From contig DUTM01000006.1 in the NCBI GenBank assembly GCA_012842085.1, forward strand, positions 1 through 64,000: a stretch of DNA of 64,000 bases, in the 5' to 3' direction. The notes beneath the pieces were generated by a model. The model worked only from the letters and a program-made list of their open reading frames with translations. It was not told where the DNA came from and ran no database searches. Position numbers and translations under genes: made by a program. This document shows, one piece after another, positions 18,031 through 28,352 of the stretch. The number at the start of each line of letters is the position of its first letter. Positions within the stretch are counted from its first letter, which is position 1. Source of the stretch: Mycobacteriales bacterium. Lineage in GTDB: Bacteria > Actinomycetota > Actinomycetes > Mycobacteriales > Mycobacteriaceae.

Positions 18031-19251
18031 ATGTCGAAAATCTTCGTCGAAGGTACTGTTGCAGAGCTCGATGGCGACGAAATGACCCGCGTCATCTGGC
18101 AGGACATTCGTGACCAGCTAATCCTCCCTTACCTGGATATCAACCTGGACTACTACGATCTCAGTATCGAAAAACGCGACGCTACCGACGACCAGATCAC
18201 CGTTGATGCTGCCAACGCCATTAAAAAGCACGGTGTCGGCGTTAAATGCGCCACCATCACCCCCGACGAAGCCCGCGTCAAGGAATTCAACCTCAAGGAA
18301 ATGTGGCGCTCCCCGAACGGCACCATCCGCAATATTTTGGGTGGCACCATTTTCCGCGCCCCGATCATCATGTCCAATGTGCCGCGGCTAGTTCCCGGAT
18401 GGAAGAAACCCATCATCATTGGCCGTCACGCTTTCGGCGACCAGTACAAGGCCACCGACTTCAAAGTCCCTGGCGCAGGTACCATCACCATCAGCTACCA
18501 GCCGGAAGATGGCTCCGAGCCGATCCAGCACGAGATCGTGAAGGTTCCCGAAGGCGGCGGCGTCGCCATGGGCATGTACAACTTCAACAAATCCATTGAA
18601 GACTTCGCCCGCGCCACCTTCAACTACGGCCTGGATATGAACTACCCGGTATACCTATCCACCAAGAACACCATCCTCAAAGCCTACGATGGCCAGTTCA
18701 AGGACATTTTCCAGCGCATCTACGACGAAGAGTTCAAAGACAAGTTCGAAGCAGCTGGTCTCCACTACGAACACCGTCTCATCGACGACATGGTTGCTGC
18801 CGCCCTCAAGTGGGAAGGTGGCTACGTGTGGGCCTGCAAGAACTACGACGGCGACGTCCAGTCCGACACTGTTGCCCAAGGTTTCGGCTCCCTCGGCCTC
18901 ATGACCTCCGTTCTTCTCACCCCGGACGGAAAGACCTGTGAAGCAGAAGCTGCCCACGGCACCGTCACCCGCCACTTCCGCCAGCACCAGCTCGGCAACC
19001 CCACCTCCACCAACCCCATCGCCAGCATTTTCGCCTGGACCCGGGGTCTGGCGCACCGTGGCAAGCTGGACGGAAACCAGGAGCTCATCAAGTTCTCCGA
19101 CACCCTCGAGGACGTTATCGTCCGCACTGTTGAAGGCGGAAAGATGACCAAGGACCTCGCCATGTTGGTGGGCGACGACCAGGAATGGCTCACCACTGAG
19201 CAGTTCATGGAAACCCTCATCGACAACCTGGGCCGCGAACTCGCCCAGTAA
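18031..19251 (+). CDS. icd: NADP-dependent isocitrate dehydrogenase, dimeric type
   Basis: TCA cycle enzyme giving 2-oxoglutarate and NADPH. The 406-residue protein is of the eukaryote-like dimeric class (Rv3339c type): [10 protein letters not shown], the substrate loop [51 protein letters not shown] and the cofactor motif [17 protein letters not shown] lies five bases before the ATG at 18031; an upstream ATG in frame at 17983 is not supported. Corynebacterium instead uses a large monomeric enzyme, so this helps the placement. The 219 bases before it hold no gene. Confidence 0.96.
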   Translation: MSKIFVEGTVAELDGDEMTRVIWQDIRDQLILPYLDINLDYYDLSIEKRDATDDQITVDAANAIKKHGVGVKCATITPDEARVKEFNLKEMWRSPNGTIRNILGGTIFRAPIIMSNVPRLVPGWKKPIIIGRHAFGDQYKATDFKVPGAGTITISYQPEDGSEPIQHEIVKVPEGGGVAMGMYNFNKSIEDFARATFNYGLDMNYPVYLSTKNTILKAYDGQFKDIFQRIYDEEFKDKFEAAGLHYEHRLIDDMVAAALKWEGGYVWACKNYDGDVQSDTVAQGFGSLGLMTSVLLTPDGKTCEAEAAHGTVTRHFRQHQLGNPTSTNPIASIFAWTRGLAHRGKLDGNQELIKFSDTLEDVIVRTVEGGKMTKDLAMLVGDDQEWLTTEQFMETLIDNLGRELAQ

Positions 19252-19298
19252 GCACACGGCAACGGCAAGCCGCCCGGAGGGGAAAGGGAAGCATTGCG

Positions 19299-20531
19299 GT
19301 GGGAACAAAAACCACTCACTCAGTACCTTTAGCGATTACCGCGCTCATTCTGGGCGGCATTGCTACTGCTTGTACCGAATCCACCATTGTTGGCCTGCTG
19401 CCCGAAATCGGCCGCAGTCTGGGAGTGGTGGAGGAGTCCCAACTAAGTTTCGCCATCACCCTCTATATGGTGGGTGTGGTGGTTGGCGCACCGATTTTCA
19501 CTGTGGTTTTGGTGCGCATGAATCGCAAACGCCTCCTCCTTACTGCCGTCACCACCCAAGTGGTGGGCAACCTTCTCACCGTTTTCGCACCCAGTTTTGG
19601 GCTGTTAATGGTGGGGCGTTTTATTTCCGGACTCCCGCACGGAGCTATTTACGGGTTGATGGCGCTGGTGGGGGCTTACATGGCGCCGCCGGGGAAAGTG
19701 GGGCGGACTGTTTCCCTCACCTTCCTGGGTGCCCCCATCGCTAACCTGGCGATGGTGCCGCTCATGACTTTCGTGGGCCAGAGTTTTGGACACGGGGTGG
19801 CTTTCGCAGTTGTCGCACTAATGGGGGGCATCGCCATCACTGCCATGTTGGCCTGGCTTCCCGAAATGCGTGACCTGCGCCCCACGAACCCGCGCCAAGA
19901 AATGGGTGTTTTCAAAAACCGTCAAGTGATGCTCACCCTGCTTGCCGGACTGGTCGGCTTTGTGGGGCTCTACGGTTTCTTAAGCTACATGGCGCTTTCT
20001 ATGGAGCGGATTGCGGGACTTGACCCCAGCTTTATGCCGTTCGTCATGATGACCACGGGCTTCGGCGCCCTTACCGGTGTGATGGTGAACGGCCAGCTTT
20101 CGGACCGTTTCCCAGAAGGATCCTTGCCAGCTGTGATTCTTGGGTTTGCGATTGTTCTGGCGCTGGCGCCCGCCATGATGCAAACCATCCCCACGGCGTT
20201 CGTGGAGGTTTTCCTGGTCGCGATGTTCGGCTCGGGTGCTTTCCCACAAGCAATGCAGGTGCGGCTCATCAACCATGCGGGGGACGCCCAAAATTTCGCA
20301 GCCTCCCTCAACCACGCAGCATTGTGCTTGTCGAACAGTTTCGGCTCAATAATCTCCAGCATGATTGTGGGCGCGGGGATCGGAGGTTCTCTGCGCTACG
20401 CAATGCCCGCTGTTTTCTGTGCCATTTTCGCCCTCGTTGGTTTAGCCATTCTGGGGGTGGCCGTCTACTTGGTGAAATCTGGGCGCGACACTGCTTCCTT
20501 AGCGGCAGCTGCTGGCGACACTGTTGTTTAA
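19299..20531 (+). CDS. MFS transporter, DHA1 (AraJ/YdhP-like) family
   Basis: A 410-residue, 12-helix exporter. The sequence FATESTIVGLLPEIGRSLGV-like start, here with Thr-Glu-Ser-Thr, then SFAITLYMVGVVVGAP and the motif A equivalent VRMNRKRLLL, is typical of arabinose/purine-like DHA1 efflux proteins. GTG start with AAGGG upstream. It follows icd by 47 bases and may be read through from it. Substrate unknown. Confidence 0.82.
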   Translation: MGTKTTHSVPLAITALILGGIATACTESTIVGLLPEIGRSLGVVEESQLSFAITLYMVGVVVGAPIFTVVLVRMNRKRLLLTAVTTQVVGNLLTVFAPSFGLLMVGRFISGLPHGAIYGLMALVGAYMAPPGKVGRTVSLTFLGAPIANLAMVPLMTFVGQSFGHGVAFAVVALMGGIAITAMLAWLPEMRDLRPTNPRQEMGVFKNRQVMLTLLAGLVGFVGLYGFLSYMALSMERIAGLDPSFMPFVMMTTGFGALTGVMVNGQLSDRFPEGSLPAVILGFAIVLALAPAMMQTIPTAFVEVFLVAMFGSGAFPQAMQVRLINHAGDAQNFAASLNHAALCLSNSFGSIISSMIVGAGIGGSLRYAMPAVFCAIFALVGLAILGVAVYLVKSGRDTASLAAAAGDTVV

Positions 20532-20666
20532 CTTATTTTTTCGCCCTTTTGCGAGCGTTAATTGTGGCAAAGTTGGGGCAGAGTTGAAGAAATTTAAGCT
20601 CCGTGGGAATTCTTTGCCACACTTTTCGCGTTGACATTGATGAACAAAAATTACGAAGGAATCTTT

Positions 20667-21572
20667 ATGTCTCTTAACGTCACCACTATTAACGTCAACG
20701 GCATTCGGGCAGCCACCCGTGTCCGCAGCGAAGAGAACCGCGGTTTTCTGGAGTGGCTCAACAACAGTGATAGCGACATTGTGTGCCTGCAAGAGGTGCG
20801 AGCCACGGAAGACCAAACAGTGAAGGCGCTCTCCTCAGTTCTGCAGCAAACCGGTGAAGGTGAATGGTTTCTCCACATGCAGGAGTCGAACCAGAAGGGG
20901 CGCGCCGGTGTCGCCATTTTGAGCCGCCGCGAGCCTTTAGCGGTCCGCACCGGGTTTGGGGTGGAGGAATTCGCTGAATCTGGACGTTATATCGAAGCCG
21001 ATTTTGATGTTGCTGATCTGCTCGGCGACGGTGTCGATACTGGGCTGGTGACGGTTGCTTCCCTCTACCTCCCATCGGGGGAGACGGACACTCCGCGCCA
21101 GGACGAAAAGTATCGTTTCATGGAGGGGTTCAAAGAGTTTCTTTCTAAGCGTGCCGATGATGTGGCCGCGAAGGAAGCCCCGGAGACAATTGTGTGCGGC
21201 GACTGGAATATTGCGCACCGGGAAGAGGACCTGAAGAACTTTAAAGGCAACACCAAGAACTCTGGTTTTCTACCGGAGGAACGTGCCTGGATGACCAGTA
21301 TTTTCGGGCCCCAAGGTTTGGGTATTGATGAGGAACGGAACCGACTGGGGTGGACGGATGCCCACCGCTACCTGCTTCCGAACGAGGTTGGTCCCTACTC
21401 TTGGTGGAGCTACCGAGGCAAAGCTTTCGACAATGATGCTGGCTGGCGGATTGACTACCAGGTGGTGACGGACGGCTTTGTACCTCGTATTAATTCAGCG
21501 GTGGTGGAGCGCGCCGATGCTTACAACCTGCGGTGGTCTGACCACGCACCGGTGACTATCACCTACGAATAA
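20667..21572 (+). CDS. xth: Exodeoxyribonuclease III
   Basis: AP endonuclease and 3'-5' exonuclease of base-excision repair. A 301-residue EEP-fold enzyme: NVNGIRAA, the metal-binding Glu in CLQEVRA, DWNIAHRE, IDYQVVTDG and the final SDHAPVTITY with the catalytic Asp-His pair. GAAGGA six bases before the ATG at 20667 fixes the start; the frame is open to 20631 but those residues are not family-like. Neighbour of trpS as in M. tuberculosis. Confidence 0.93.
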   Translation: MSLNVTTINVNGIRAATRVRSEENRGFLEWLNNSDSDIVCLQEVRATEDQTVKALSSVLQQTGEGEWFLHMQESNQKGRAGVAILSRREPLAVRTGFGVEEFAESGRYIEADFDVADLLGDGVDTGLVTVASLYLPSGETDTPRQDEKYRFMEGFKEFLSKRADDVAAKEAPETIVCGDWNIAHREEDLKNFKGNTKNSGFLPEERAWMTSIFGPQGLGIDEERNRLGWTDAHRYLLPNEVGPYSWWSYRGKAFDNDAGWRIDYQVVTDGFVPRINSAVVERADAYNLRWSDHAPVTITYE

Positions 21573-21609
21573 TTCTCTCCATAGGTGAACTACCAGCTAA
21601 CCGTCCTGA

Positions 21610-22659
<1,050 letters not shown>

Positions 22660-22661
22660 TT

Positions 22662-23657
22662 TTGGCCACCCACACTAAGGATGTGAAGACCATTTCTACG
22701 ACAACTGTTGACACTAAAGAAAAACAAGAAAAGAAGCCGGGTTTTGTAGACCGCCTCCGTAGCAAGTGGAAATGGTTTGACCACATTATGCGGGCGGTGG
22801 AGCGCTTTACTGAGCAGCAGGGGCGCTTCTACGCGGGCGGTATTACCTACTTCAGTATTTTGAGTATTTTCCCCGTCCTGATGGTGGCGTTTTCTATCGC
22901 CGGTATTGTGCTGTTTAATCAGCCTGAACTGCTGGACCGTATCCAAGAGATGATTGTGAACCAGGTCCCTGGAGGGATGGGGGAACAGATCTCTGAACTT
23001 ATTGATACCGCAGTTGAGCAACGCTCCGCAGTTGGTGTCATTGGTCTTTTGACTGCGCTCTACTCCGGTTTGGGATGGATCGGCAACCTGCGCGACGGTA
23101 TTACTGCCCAGTGGGCGCTCACTCCACGTAAACAGAACTTCTTTAAGAAGAAGGGCAAGGATTTCTTCGCCCTGATCGGCCTTTTCTTGGCTTTCGGCTT
23201 GGCCATGCTGATTTCTGGTTTGGGCTCGTCGGGTCTGATCAAGAAGATTGTGGAGTGGCTGAAGCTGGATAATATTCCGGGCATCAGCGTGATCCTGACG
23301 GTGGTTTCGTTAGCCATCTCCTTGCTGGCCATTTGGCTGGTGATGCTGTGGGTGATTGGCTATCTGCCGCGTGAGAGGACCGAAGCTAAACAATCTATGC
23401 AGGCCGCGCTTATTGCGGCTGTTCTGCTGGTGATCTGGATCCAGATTGCTGCCTACTATCTGAAGAGTGTGTTGTCTTCCCCGGCGGGTGCCGTGTTCGG
23501 CCCCATCATCGGTATTATGGTGTTCCTTTTCTTCACCTGGCAGATTGTGCTGCTGAGTGCTGCTTGGGCAGCAACCTTTGAGGACGCTGACGGTGAGGAA
23601 GCCGAGGATGAGGATGTGGATGCAGAGGATGTGGCTGCGTTGGTTCAGCCCTCATAA
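22662..23657 (+). CDS. yhjD: YihY/BrkB-family inner membrane protein
   Basis: A 331-residue polytopic membrane protein with about six helices. The entry RFYAGGITYFSILSIFPVLMV near residue 55 is the family hallmark, followed by NLRDGITAQW and a C-terminal acidic tail rich in Glu and Asp (residues 306-326). Orthologous by position to Rv3335c next to trpS. In M. tuberculosis and enterobacteria the family has been linked to lipid export or LPS-related phenotypes, but the activity is not settled. TTG start two bases after trpS suggests coupling; a GTG shortly downstream is an alternative. Confidence 0.85.
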   Translation: MATHTKDVKTISTTTVDTKEKQEKKPGFVDRLRSKWKWFDHIMRAVERFTEQQGRFYAGGITYFSILSIFPVLMVAFSIAGIVLFNQPELLDRIQEMIVNQVPGGMGEQISELIDTAVEQRSAVGVIGLLTALYSGLGWIGNLRDGITAQWALTPRKQNFFKKKGKDFFALIGLFLAFGLAMLISGLGSSGLIKKIVEWLKLDNIPGISVILTVVSLAISLLAIWLVMLWVIGYLPRERTEAKQSMQAALIAAVLLVIWIQIAAYYLKSVLSSPAGAVFGPIIGIMVFLFFTWQIVLLSAAWAATFEDADGEEAEDEDVDAEDVAALVQPS

Positions 23658-23675
23658 GAGGTCTTAAATAGTGTT

Positions 23676-23705
23676 GAAGGTGGGCGCTGGTTGGCGCCCA
23701 CCTTC
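23676..23705 (+). terminator. Intrinsic terminator after yhjD
   Basis: A perfect 12-bp stem (GAAGGTGGGCGC with its complement), six-base loop, then a T-rich tail TTTGTTTT. It ends the xth-trpS-yhjD side and faces the convergent acidic protein gene. Confidence 0.88.
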
Positions 23706-23737
23706 TTTGTTTTGGTTATGTGTTCCGTACCGTCGGA

Positions 23738-24964
23738 TTATTTCTTTTCGATTTTGTCGTCCAGCCAGTCTACGAGTTTCTCCCATGCTTCGACGGTGTC
23801 TTCGTAGGGGCCTTCCGGCAGATCGTCGTCGTCACCCAGAATGGTGTCCACGTAGGCACCGAGACGGGTGTCAACGGTGAGTGCATTGTCGACGGTGTCG
23901 TCACCGAGGTAGTCTGCAGCGTCGGTGAGGACTTCGACTGCCATATCTAGCTGGTGGTAGTCGACGGCAGCTGGACCTTCTTTGAATTGTTTGGGGAGGC
24001 GTTGGAAGCTGTAAATGTTGTCCTCGGTGGGACGAACATTCAGTTCTCCACTTTCTGCCCGGAACATGACTTGGTTCCAGCTGGGTAGCTTGTACATGCT
24101 GTGGTCTGGCTCGTTGGCCAGGAAGCGGACTAGTGCACGCTGGCTGCTGAAACCGAAGATGTTTTCGTCGTCGCCCAGGAAGAGCGGCTCATCATTCAGG
24201 TAGCAGCGGAGGGTGAAGCGGGTTCCGCGTGGGAAGATGACTTTAATGGGGTCGATTCCGATGCTTGCCCAGAAGGGGTCCTCGTCGGGATCTGGCTCCC
24301 ACTCGTCGGCATCCAGTAGGCCGGCGGTGTCGTCTTCGGTTTGTTCCGCCAGTTCGCGTGCCTCAAGGAATTCTTGAGCAGCGGCTTCCAGAAGTACTTC
24401 ATCGACTTCTGGGGTAACCATGAGGGTGTCGATGAGGGTGAGGATGTCGTCCCAGTTGCGGGCGATGACTTTGCCGATGCGTGTCCAGGCGCGCTGCCCT
24501 TCACGGTCGTAGAAGTTGTCGATTCCGCCGGAGGTGGCGCCCAGGTTACCGTGTTTTTGGAAGAATTTGTCGATCTCTTCAATGTCACAGATGGAACCTA
24601 TGGTGCGCACCATGTTGAAGCAGTCGTCGAGTTCTAGGACGGAGTCTTCGGTGGGGTTCTCTGCTAGGAGTTCAGGAACTCCGACGAGGTCATAGGAGTG
24701 GTCATCATCGGGATCGAACTCGATCACACTGAACTTGGAAGTGTGTTCCCAGCTGGGGTGGTCATCAAGGTCGTTGGGTGCACCCGAGCGGATGAACGCT
24801 CCTAGTTCTGCGGGGGAGGCGAAACCGTAAAGGTTTTCGTCAAGGCCGAGAAGGCCCTCCCAGAGTTCACCATCTTCTCTCCAACTAGGCGCCCACAGGG
24901 TGACGAAGTCTCCGGACGGCAAACCTAGTGCAATTGGAACAATATCAGCTACAGACATACTCAC
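23738..24964 (-). CDS. Acidic conserved protein of unknown function with an internal duplication
   Basis: A 408-residue, strongly acidic soluble protein with no signal peptide or membrane helix. I do not recognise a defined catalytic domain. Two related halves are visible: residues about 16-75 (GLPSGDFVTLW, then GLDENLYGFASPAELGAFI and DDHPSWEH) and residues about 243-300 (FPRGTRFTLRC, then GDDENIFGFSSQRALVRFL and YKLPSWNQV). Each is followed by a PTED segment (104-107 and 312-315) and a helical region. The segment 200-232 between them is Glu/Asp-rich. It lies 54 bases downstream of the YbaB-like gene, on the same strand as the type VII-like operon, and may be its last gene. The start at 24964 is the only upstream Met with the repeat intact. 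Confidence 0.7.
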   Translation of the reverse strand: MSMSVADIVPIALGLPSGDFVTLWAPSWREDGELWEGLLGLDENLYGFASPAELGAFIRSGAPNDLDDHPSWEHTSKFSVIEFDPDDDHSYDLVGVPELLAENPTEDSVLELDDCFNMVRTIGSICDIEEIDKFFQKHGNLGATSGGIDNFYDREGQRAWTRIGKVIARNWDDILTLIDTLMVTPEVDEVLLEAAAQEFLEARELAEQTEDDTAGLLDADEWEPDPDEDPFWASIGIDPIKVIFPRGTRFTLRCYLNDEPLFLGDDENIFGFSSQRALVRFLANEPDHSMYKLPSWNQVMFRAESGELNVRPTEDNIYSFQRLPKQFKEGPAAVDYHQLDMAVEVLTDAADYLGDDTVDNALTVDTRLGAYVDTILGDDDDLPEGPYEDTVEAWEKLVDWLDDKIEKK

Positions 24965-25018
24965 AGCCTACGGTACTTAAGATAAACCTGCTATGCGTTG
25001 CAATAATATACGAAAGCT

Positions 25019-25551
25019 CTAGTCCTGAGTAACTCTAACCGGGCAAGCTTCCTCAATCTGTGCAATGAGGTCGCGGCTGATATCTTCGGCGGAGACTTCA
25101 GCTGAGGAGAAGGCTTTGCGGTAAGCGTCGAGAATCTCTTCGGAGAGTTTCTCCGCAGTCAGCTTCTCACCCTTCTCAGTGGTGTCAACTTCCTGGATCC
25201 GGCCATCTGAGAAAAGCCGCACTTCCACGTTGTCGTTTTTCCAACCAGCTCTTGCTGTTGCAGTTTTTCTCCCGCACTGTACATGGCTTCCACGCTGGTG
25301 TGCAGGGATTCAAAAAGTTCAGCGAAGGCTGGATTGGGCGGATTTTTTAATGTATCCAATAGCGCTTCGTCCCGACTGAGGGTCGGCGCGGTGATGCCGC
25401 TTTCTGTGAGCGCCTTCTTGTGAAGGGTTGCGAGCTGACTGCTGACGCGGTTGATTGAGCTATTGCCGCGGAGCCGAATTTCGGTGATGAGGCCTTGCTC
25501 GTCAACAGCAATGCTTACACTGCGATCTCCGGAATGATATTTCTTGTCCAT
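25019..25551 (-). pseudogene. YbaB/EbfC-like protein interrupted by a frameshift
   Basis: Two overlapping frames together give one protein of about 177 residues. The first begins at 25551 (Met-Asp-Lys-Lys) and is coherent to about residue 105; the second, read in the -1 frame, continues from the T5 run at 25236-25240 (A5 on the coding strand) to a stop at 25019. Each half has the YbaB-like pattern of a beta hairpin with DG/QG turn followed by long helices (SVSIAVDEQGLITEI near residue 11; NVEVRLFSDGRIQEV after the junction). One extra A in the run would restore the frame. Without it the first frame ends in an unrelated basic tail. The start overlaps the stop of the NlpC/P60 gene (TAATG). The defect may be a true mutation, a programmed slip on the A run, or a sequencing error. 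Confidence 0.7.
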
Positions 25552-27200
25552 TAAACTACTCCTGCCCAGGGACGAAAGACCCCTTCAAAGGCCATACCGG
25601 CATTTTCGGTGCGTACCGGGGTGATGGAGACAGGGTCTCCAGCTTCAATCATCATGCCGTTTCCAAGGAACATGGCGACGTGTCCGTCCCACATAATGAG
25701 GTCTCCGGGGAGCGCCATCGTGGGATCAACCTGCGGGTTGTTGTCTTGGTCCCAGGTTGTGCGACCAATTTCCAAACCAGCCTGTTCATAGCTCCACTGG
25801 GTGAGGCCACTGCAGTCGAGTCCCACACCAGGAGTGGTGCCACCCCAGACGTAGGGCACACCCAGCTGAGTGAGGGCGGCGCGAATAGCGCGTGCCGCAA
25901 TCTCATTGGGGGCGCGGGTGACGGTGCCGTCGGGCAAGGTGATGTCAAGCTCGCCACTGAATATTTCGTCGTAGTAGCCTTCTTGGTCACTGGCTGCCCC
26001 GATGGCGCCATTTGCGGCTCCCACAGTGTTGTGGGTGGGTGCGTATCCCACTCCTGTGGAAGTACCAGCGGGGATGGTAGAGGAAGTAGCAACACCGGTG
26101 GCAGCAGGGGTGCCCTGGGTAACGTAGCCCTGCGAAGTGGTGTTATTGGAGACGCGAGCATTGCTGCCAGCTCCGATCTGGCTGGCTGCAACGTTGCCGC
26201 TATTGGGGCCAGTGTAGGTGGTTTGGCTGGCGGCACTATTGGATCCGATAGCACCCGCGGAAGTGCCACCGGAGGTCATTCCACTGGGGCTTTTAGCAGC
26301 ATTAATGACTTCTGCCGAGTTGGGAGAGGCGAGGGTGGCATTGCCTGCAGAGGCTGCGTGCGTTGATGCTGCCGGATCCGGTTTAATCTTGTCGACATCT
26401 TCGCCCCATGCAATATGGCCGCCGGTTAGCGAGCCATTGCGGAACTGCACACCCATATCGAAGCTAGGCTTGTCGAAGACTGCACCAGCGAGGCTAGCAC
26501 CACCCTTGACGAGCTTTGCCAGATCTCCCACTTTCGGCATGGGAAGGGGTTTGCCGTTGATGTCGATGCTGGCTTTGGCACTGCCGTGAATAGTCTCGAG
26601 CGCACGGGCGGTAGGACCTTGCAAATCGGCGTGAGCCTTCAGGAAAATGGCGGTGCATTGGGCGACTGCGTTGGCGGCTAATCCGAGCAACTCCACCGGG
26701 GTGGTAATGGGGTTGAAGTGTGTCAAAGCCTGTGCAGCACGGCGCAAGAACTTGGCAATTTCGCTGGCCATGTTGGCGGCAGCTTCGGTCACAATAATTG
26801 TTGCTTGGCGAGTGCATTCAGCAAGTTTTTCGTGTTCACGTGCCAGTTCTTCGGCATTTTTACCGATCAGCGTGACGTGTTTGGTGGCGTTCAGCTGGGC
26901 AATGCCAGTCCAGGCGCTGGTCACAGAGTCAAGAGCAGAGTAAAGAGATTTGCCGCAATCGAAGAGTGAACCACCCAGTTTCATCAATGAGGAGATAAGG
27001 GTGTGGATCCCATCCATGCTAGGGGCAGTTGGCAGGTTGGGGGTTCCGCCGCCAGACGGGGCACTTCCGGAAGGGGCATTGAACTGGAAGCTGAGGTCAA
27101 TGCTTAAGCCGGTTTGGGAGCTGAGCTGGATAGATCCTTGTGCCCCAAAACCGGAGATGGCTTGCACCATGGGTAGTGCAAGTGAAACCGGATCTAACAT
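25551..27200 (-). CDS. NlpC/P60 peptidoglycan hydrolase with WXG-type N-terminal region, likely type VII-secreted
   Basis: A 549-residue protein without a cleavable signal peptide. Residues about 60-200 are alpha-helical with a Trp-Thr-Gly (WXG) turn at 97-99, resembling type VII secretion substrates. Residues 270-405 are a Ser/Thr/Gly/Ala/Asn-rich linker. Residues 430-546 are an NlpC/P60 cysteine peptidase: GVPYVWGGTTPGVGLDCSG with Cys463, DGHVAMFLG with His507, and MIEAGDP with Glu519 as third residue, as in RipA. This domain cleaves D-glutamyl-diaminopimelate links in peptidoglycan stems. The gene overlaps its upstream EspC-like neighbour and downstream YbaB-like gene by TAATG junctions. 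No secretion ATPase (EccC) is in the window, so export by a type VII system is inference. Confidence 0.82.
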   Translation of the reverse strand: MLDPVSLALPMVQAISGFGAQGSIQLSSQTGLSIDLSFQFNAPSGSAPSGGGTPNLPTAPSMDGIHTLISSLMKLGGSLFDCGKSLYSALDSVTSAWTGIAQLNATKHVTLIGKNAEELAREHEKLAECTRQATIIVTEAAANMASEIAKFLRRAAQALTHFNPITTPVELLGLAANAVAQCTAIFLKAHADLQGPTARALETIHGSAKASIDINGKPLPMPKVGDLAKLVKGGASLAGAVFDKPSFDMGVQFRNGSLTGGHIAWGEDVDKIKPDPAASTHAASAGNATLASPNSAEVINAAKSPSGMTSGGTSAGAIGSNSAASQTTYTGPNSGNVAASQIGAGSNARVSNNTTSQGYVTQGTPAATGVATSSTIPAGTSTGVGYAPTHNTVGAANGAIGAASDQEGYYDEIFSGELDITLPDGTVTRAPNEIAARAIRAALTQLGVPYVWGGTTPGVGLDCSGLTQWSYEQAGLEIGRTTWDQDNNPQVDPTMALPGDLIMWDGHVAMFLGNGMMIEAGDPVSITPVRTENAGMAFEGVFRPWAGVV

Positions 27201-27517
27201 TAGAAGGACTCCTTACCTAGTGCTGCCGTGTTCATTCCTTCGGTTCCGCTGTAGGACGCTGCGGTAGCGGCCGCGCGAGCTGCACTGTCTTCGATGCGTG
27301 CGATAACCGACGCAAAACCAGCACTCTGGGCGGCACGAGCAGCACCATAGGCAGCCGCATACTCTGTAGCCACAATGCCGAGAGTTGGGAGAATAACAGC
27401 GGCATTCGCCAGATCGGAAGCGCCGCGAACAGTTGCCAGACCCGCACCAGCGGTACCTAGAGCTGTTCCAAAAGCAGTGATTGCAGGAACGTCTGCAGAT
27501 ACTTGATTAATACCCAT
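27200..27517 (-). CDS. Small EspC-like helical protein, candidate type VII secretion substrate
   Basis: A 105-residue Ala-rich helical protein, with the ATG at 27517 chosen because the sequence from Met-Gly-Ile-Asn-Gln begins the conserved helix; the frame is open to 27559. The pattern DVPAITAFGTALGTAG at the N-terminus and a second long helix ending in TAASYSGTE recall EspC-family (T7SS target) proteins, including a Tyr-x-x-x-Glu end (Tyr89, Glu93) similar to the YxxxD/E export signal. There is no WXG motif. Its stop overlaps the start of the NlpC/P60 gene (TAATG), so the two are made together and may form the usual heterodimer-type pair. Confidence 0.6.
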   Translation of the reverse strand: MGINQVSADVPAITAFGTALGTAGAGLATVRGASDLANAAVILPTLGIVATEYAAAYGAARAAQSAGFASVIARIEDSAARAAATAASYSGTEGMNTAALGKESF

Positions 27518-27655
27518 AAGAGACCTAGTCCCCCCTTCTGTGGAGTGATTGTCATACATATGACGCCGCTACGGTCCGTTAGGTTTCCTCGATTTCAAAA
27601 TTCTTCAAATTTTTTAGAGAACCGTCTGAATCACTCAAAAACAACAGCCGTGTGC

Positions 27656-27661
27656 CAAAAT
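27656..27661 (+). promoter_or_regulatory. Probable -10 element of leaderless upp
   Basis: CAAAAT lies seven bases before the upp ATG and no ribosome site is seen. Confidence 0.35.
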
Positions 27662-27668
27662 ATGAACC

Positions 27669-28313
27669 ATGGATGTTTACGTCATCGACCACCCCCTAGC
27701 CCAGTCCCGCCTCACCACGATGCGCGATAAACGCAGCAGCAACGCCCAATTTCGGGCAGCTCTCAACGAGTTAGCCCAGATGCTCATCTATGAAGCTTCC
27801 CGCAAGCTGCCCACCGAGGTCATACCCATCACCACCCCCATTTGTGACACCAGCGGTTACCGGTTGGATAATCCGCCCCTGTTGGTTCCGGTTATCCGGG
27901 CTGGGCTGGGCATGGTAGACGCCGCCATGTCAATGATTCCCGACGCCCAGGTCGGTTTTGTGGGAATGGCTCGAGACGAAGAAACACACCAGCCGGTACC
28001 GTATCTTGAGGCACTTCCGGAAGACCTCTCCACCCAGCCGGTATTTGTTATCGACCCGATGCTGGCTACCGGGGGATCGATGCTCCATACTCTGGAGCTA
28101 CTGGTTGCGCGCGGTGCTCAAGACATAACCGCAGTGTGCATGGTTGCGGCACCTCAAGGGGTAGAAGCCCTAGCTAATTCCGACATGCCAGTGCGGCTCG
28201 TGACGGCCAGCATCGACGACGGGCTGAACAAAGACGCCTTCATTGTGCCTGGTCTTGGCGATGCAGGGGATCGGCTCTATGGGCCGCGTTACGACGACAC
28301 ATCTGTCCAATAA
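27669..28313 (+). CDS. upp: Uracil phosphoribosyltransferase
   Basis: Salvages uracil with PRPP to give UMP. The 214-residue protein has the full family pattern: [32 protein letters not shown], the PRPP loop [10 protein letters not shown] near residue 130 and a C-terminal [11 protein letters not shown] that closes the uracil site. Present as Rv3309c in M. tuberculosis. No terminator is visible before the next gene. Confidence 0.96.
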   Translation: MDVYVIDHPLAQSRLTTMRDKRSSNAQFRAALNELAQMLIYEASRKLPTEVIPITTPICDTSGYRLDNPPLLVPVIRAGLGMVDAAMSMIPDAQVGFVGMARDEETHQPVPYLEALPEDLSTQPVFVIDPMLATGGSMLHTLELLVARGAQDITAVCMVAAPQGVEALANSDMPVRLVTASIDDGLNKDAFIVPGLGDAGDRLYGPRYDDTSVQ

Positions 28314-28352
28314 AATTAACCAATAGCTTTTTATATAAATATATTTCGCAGA

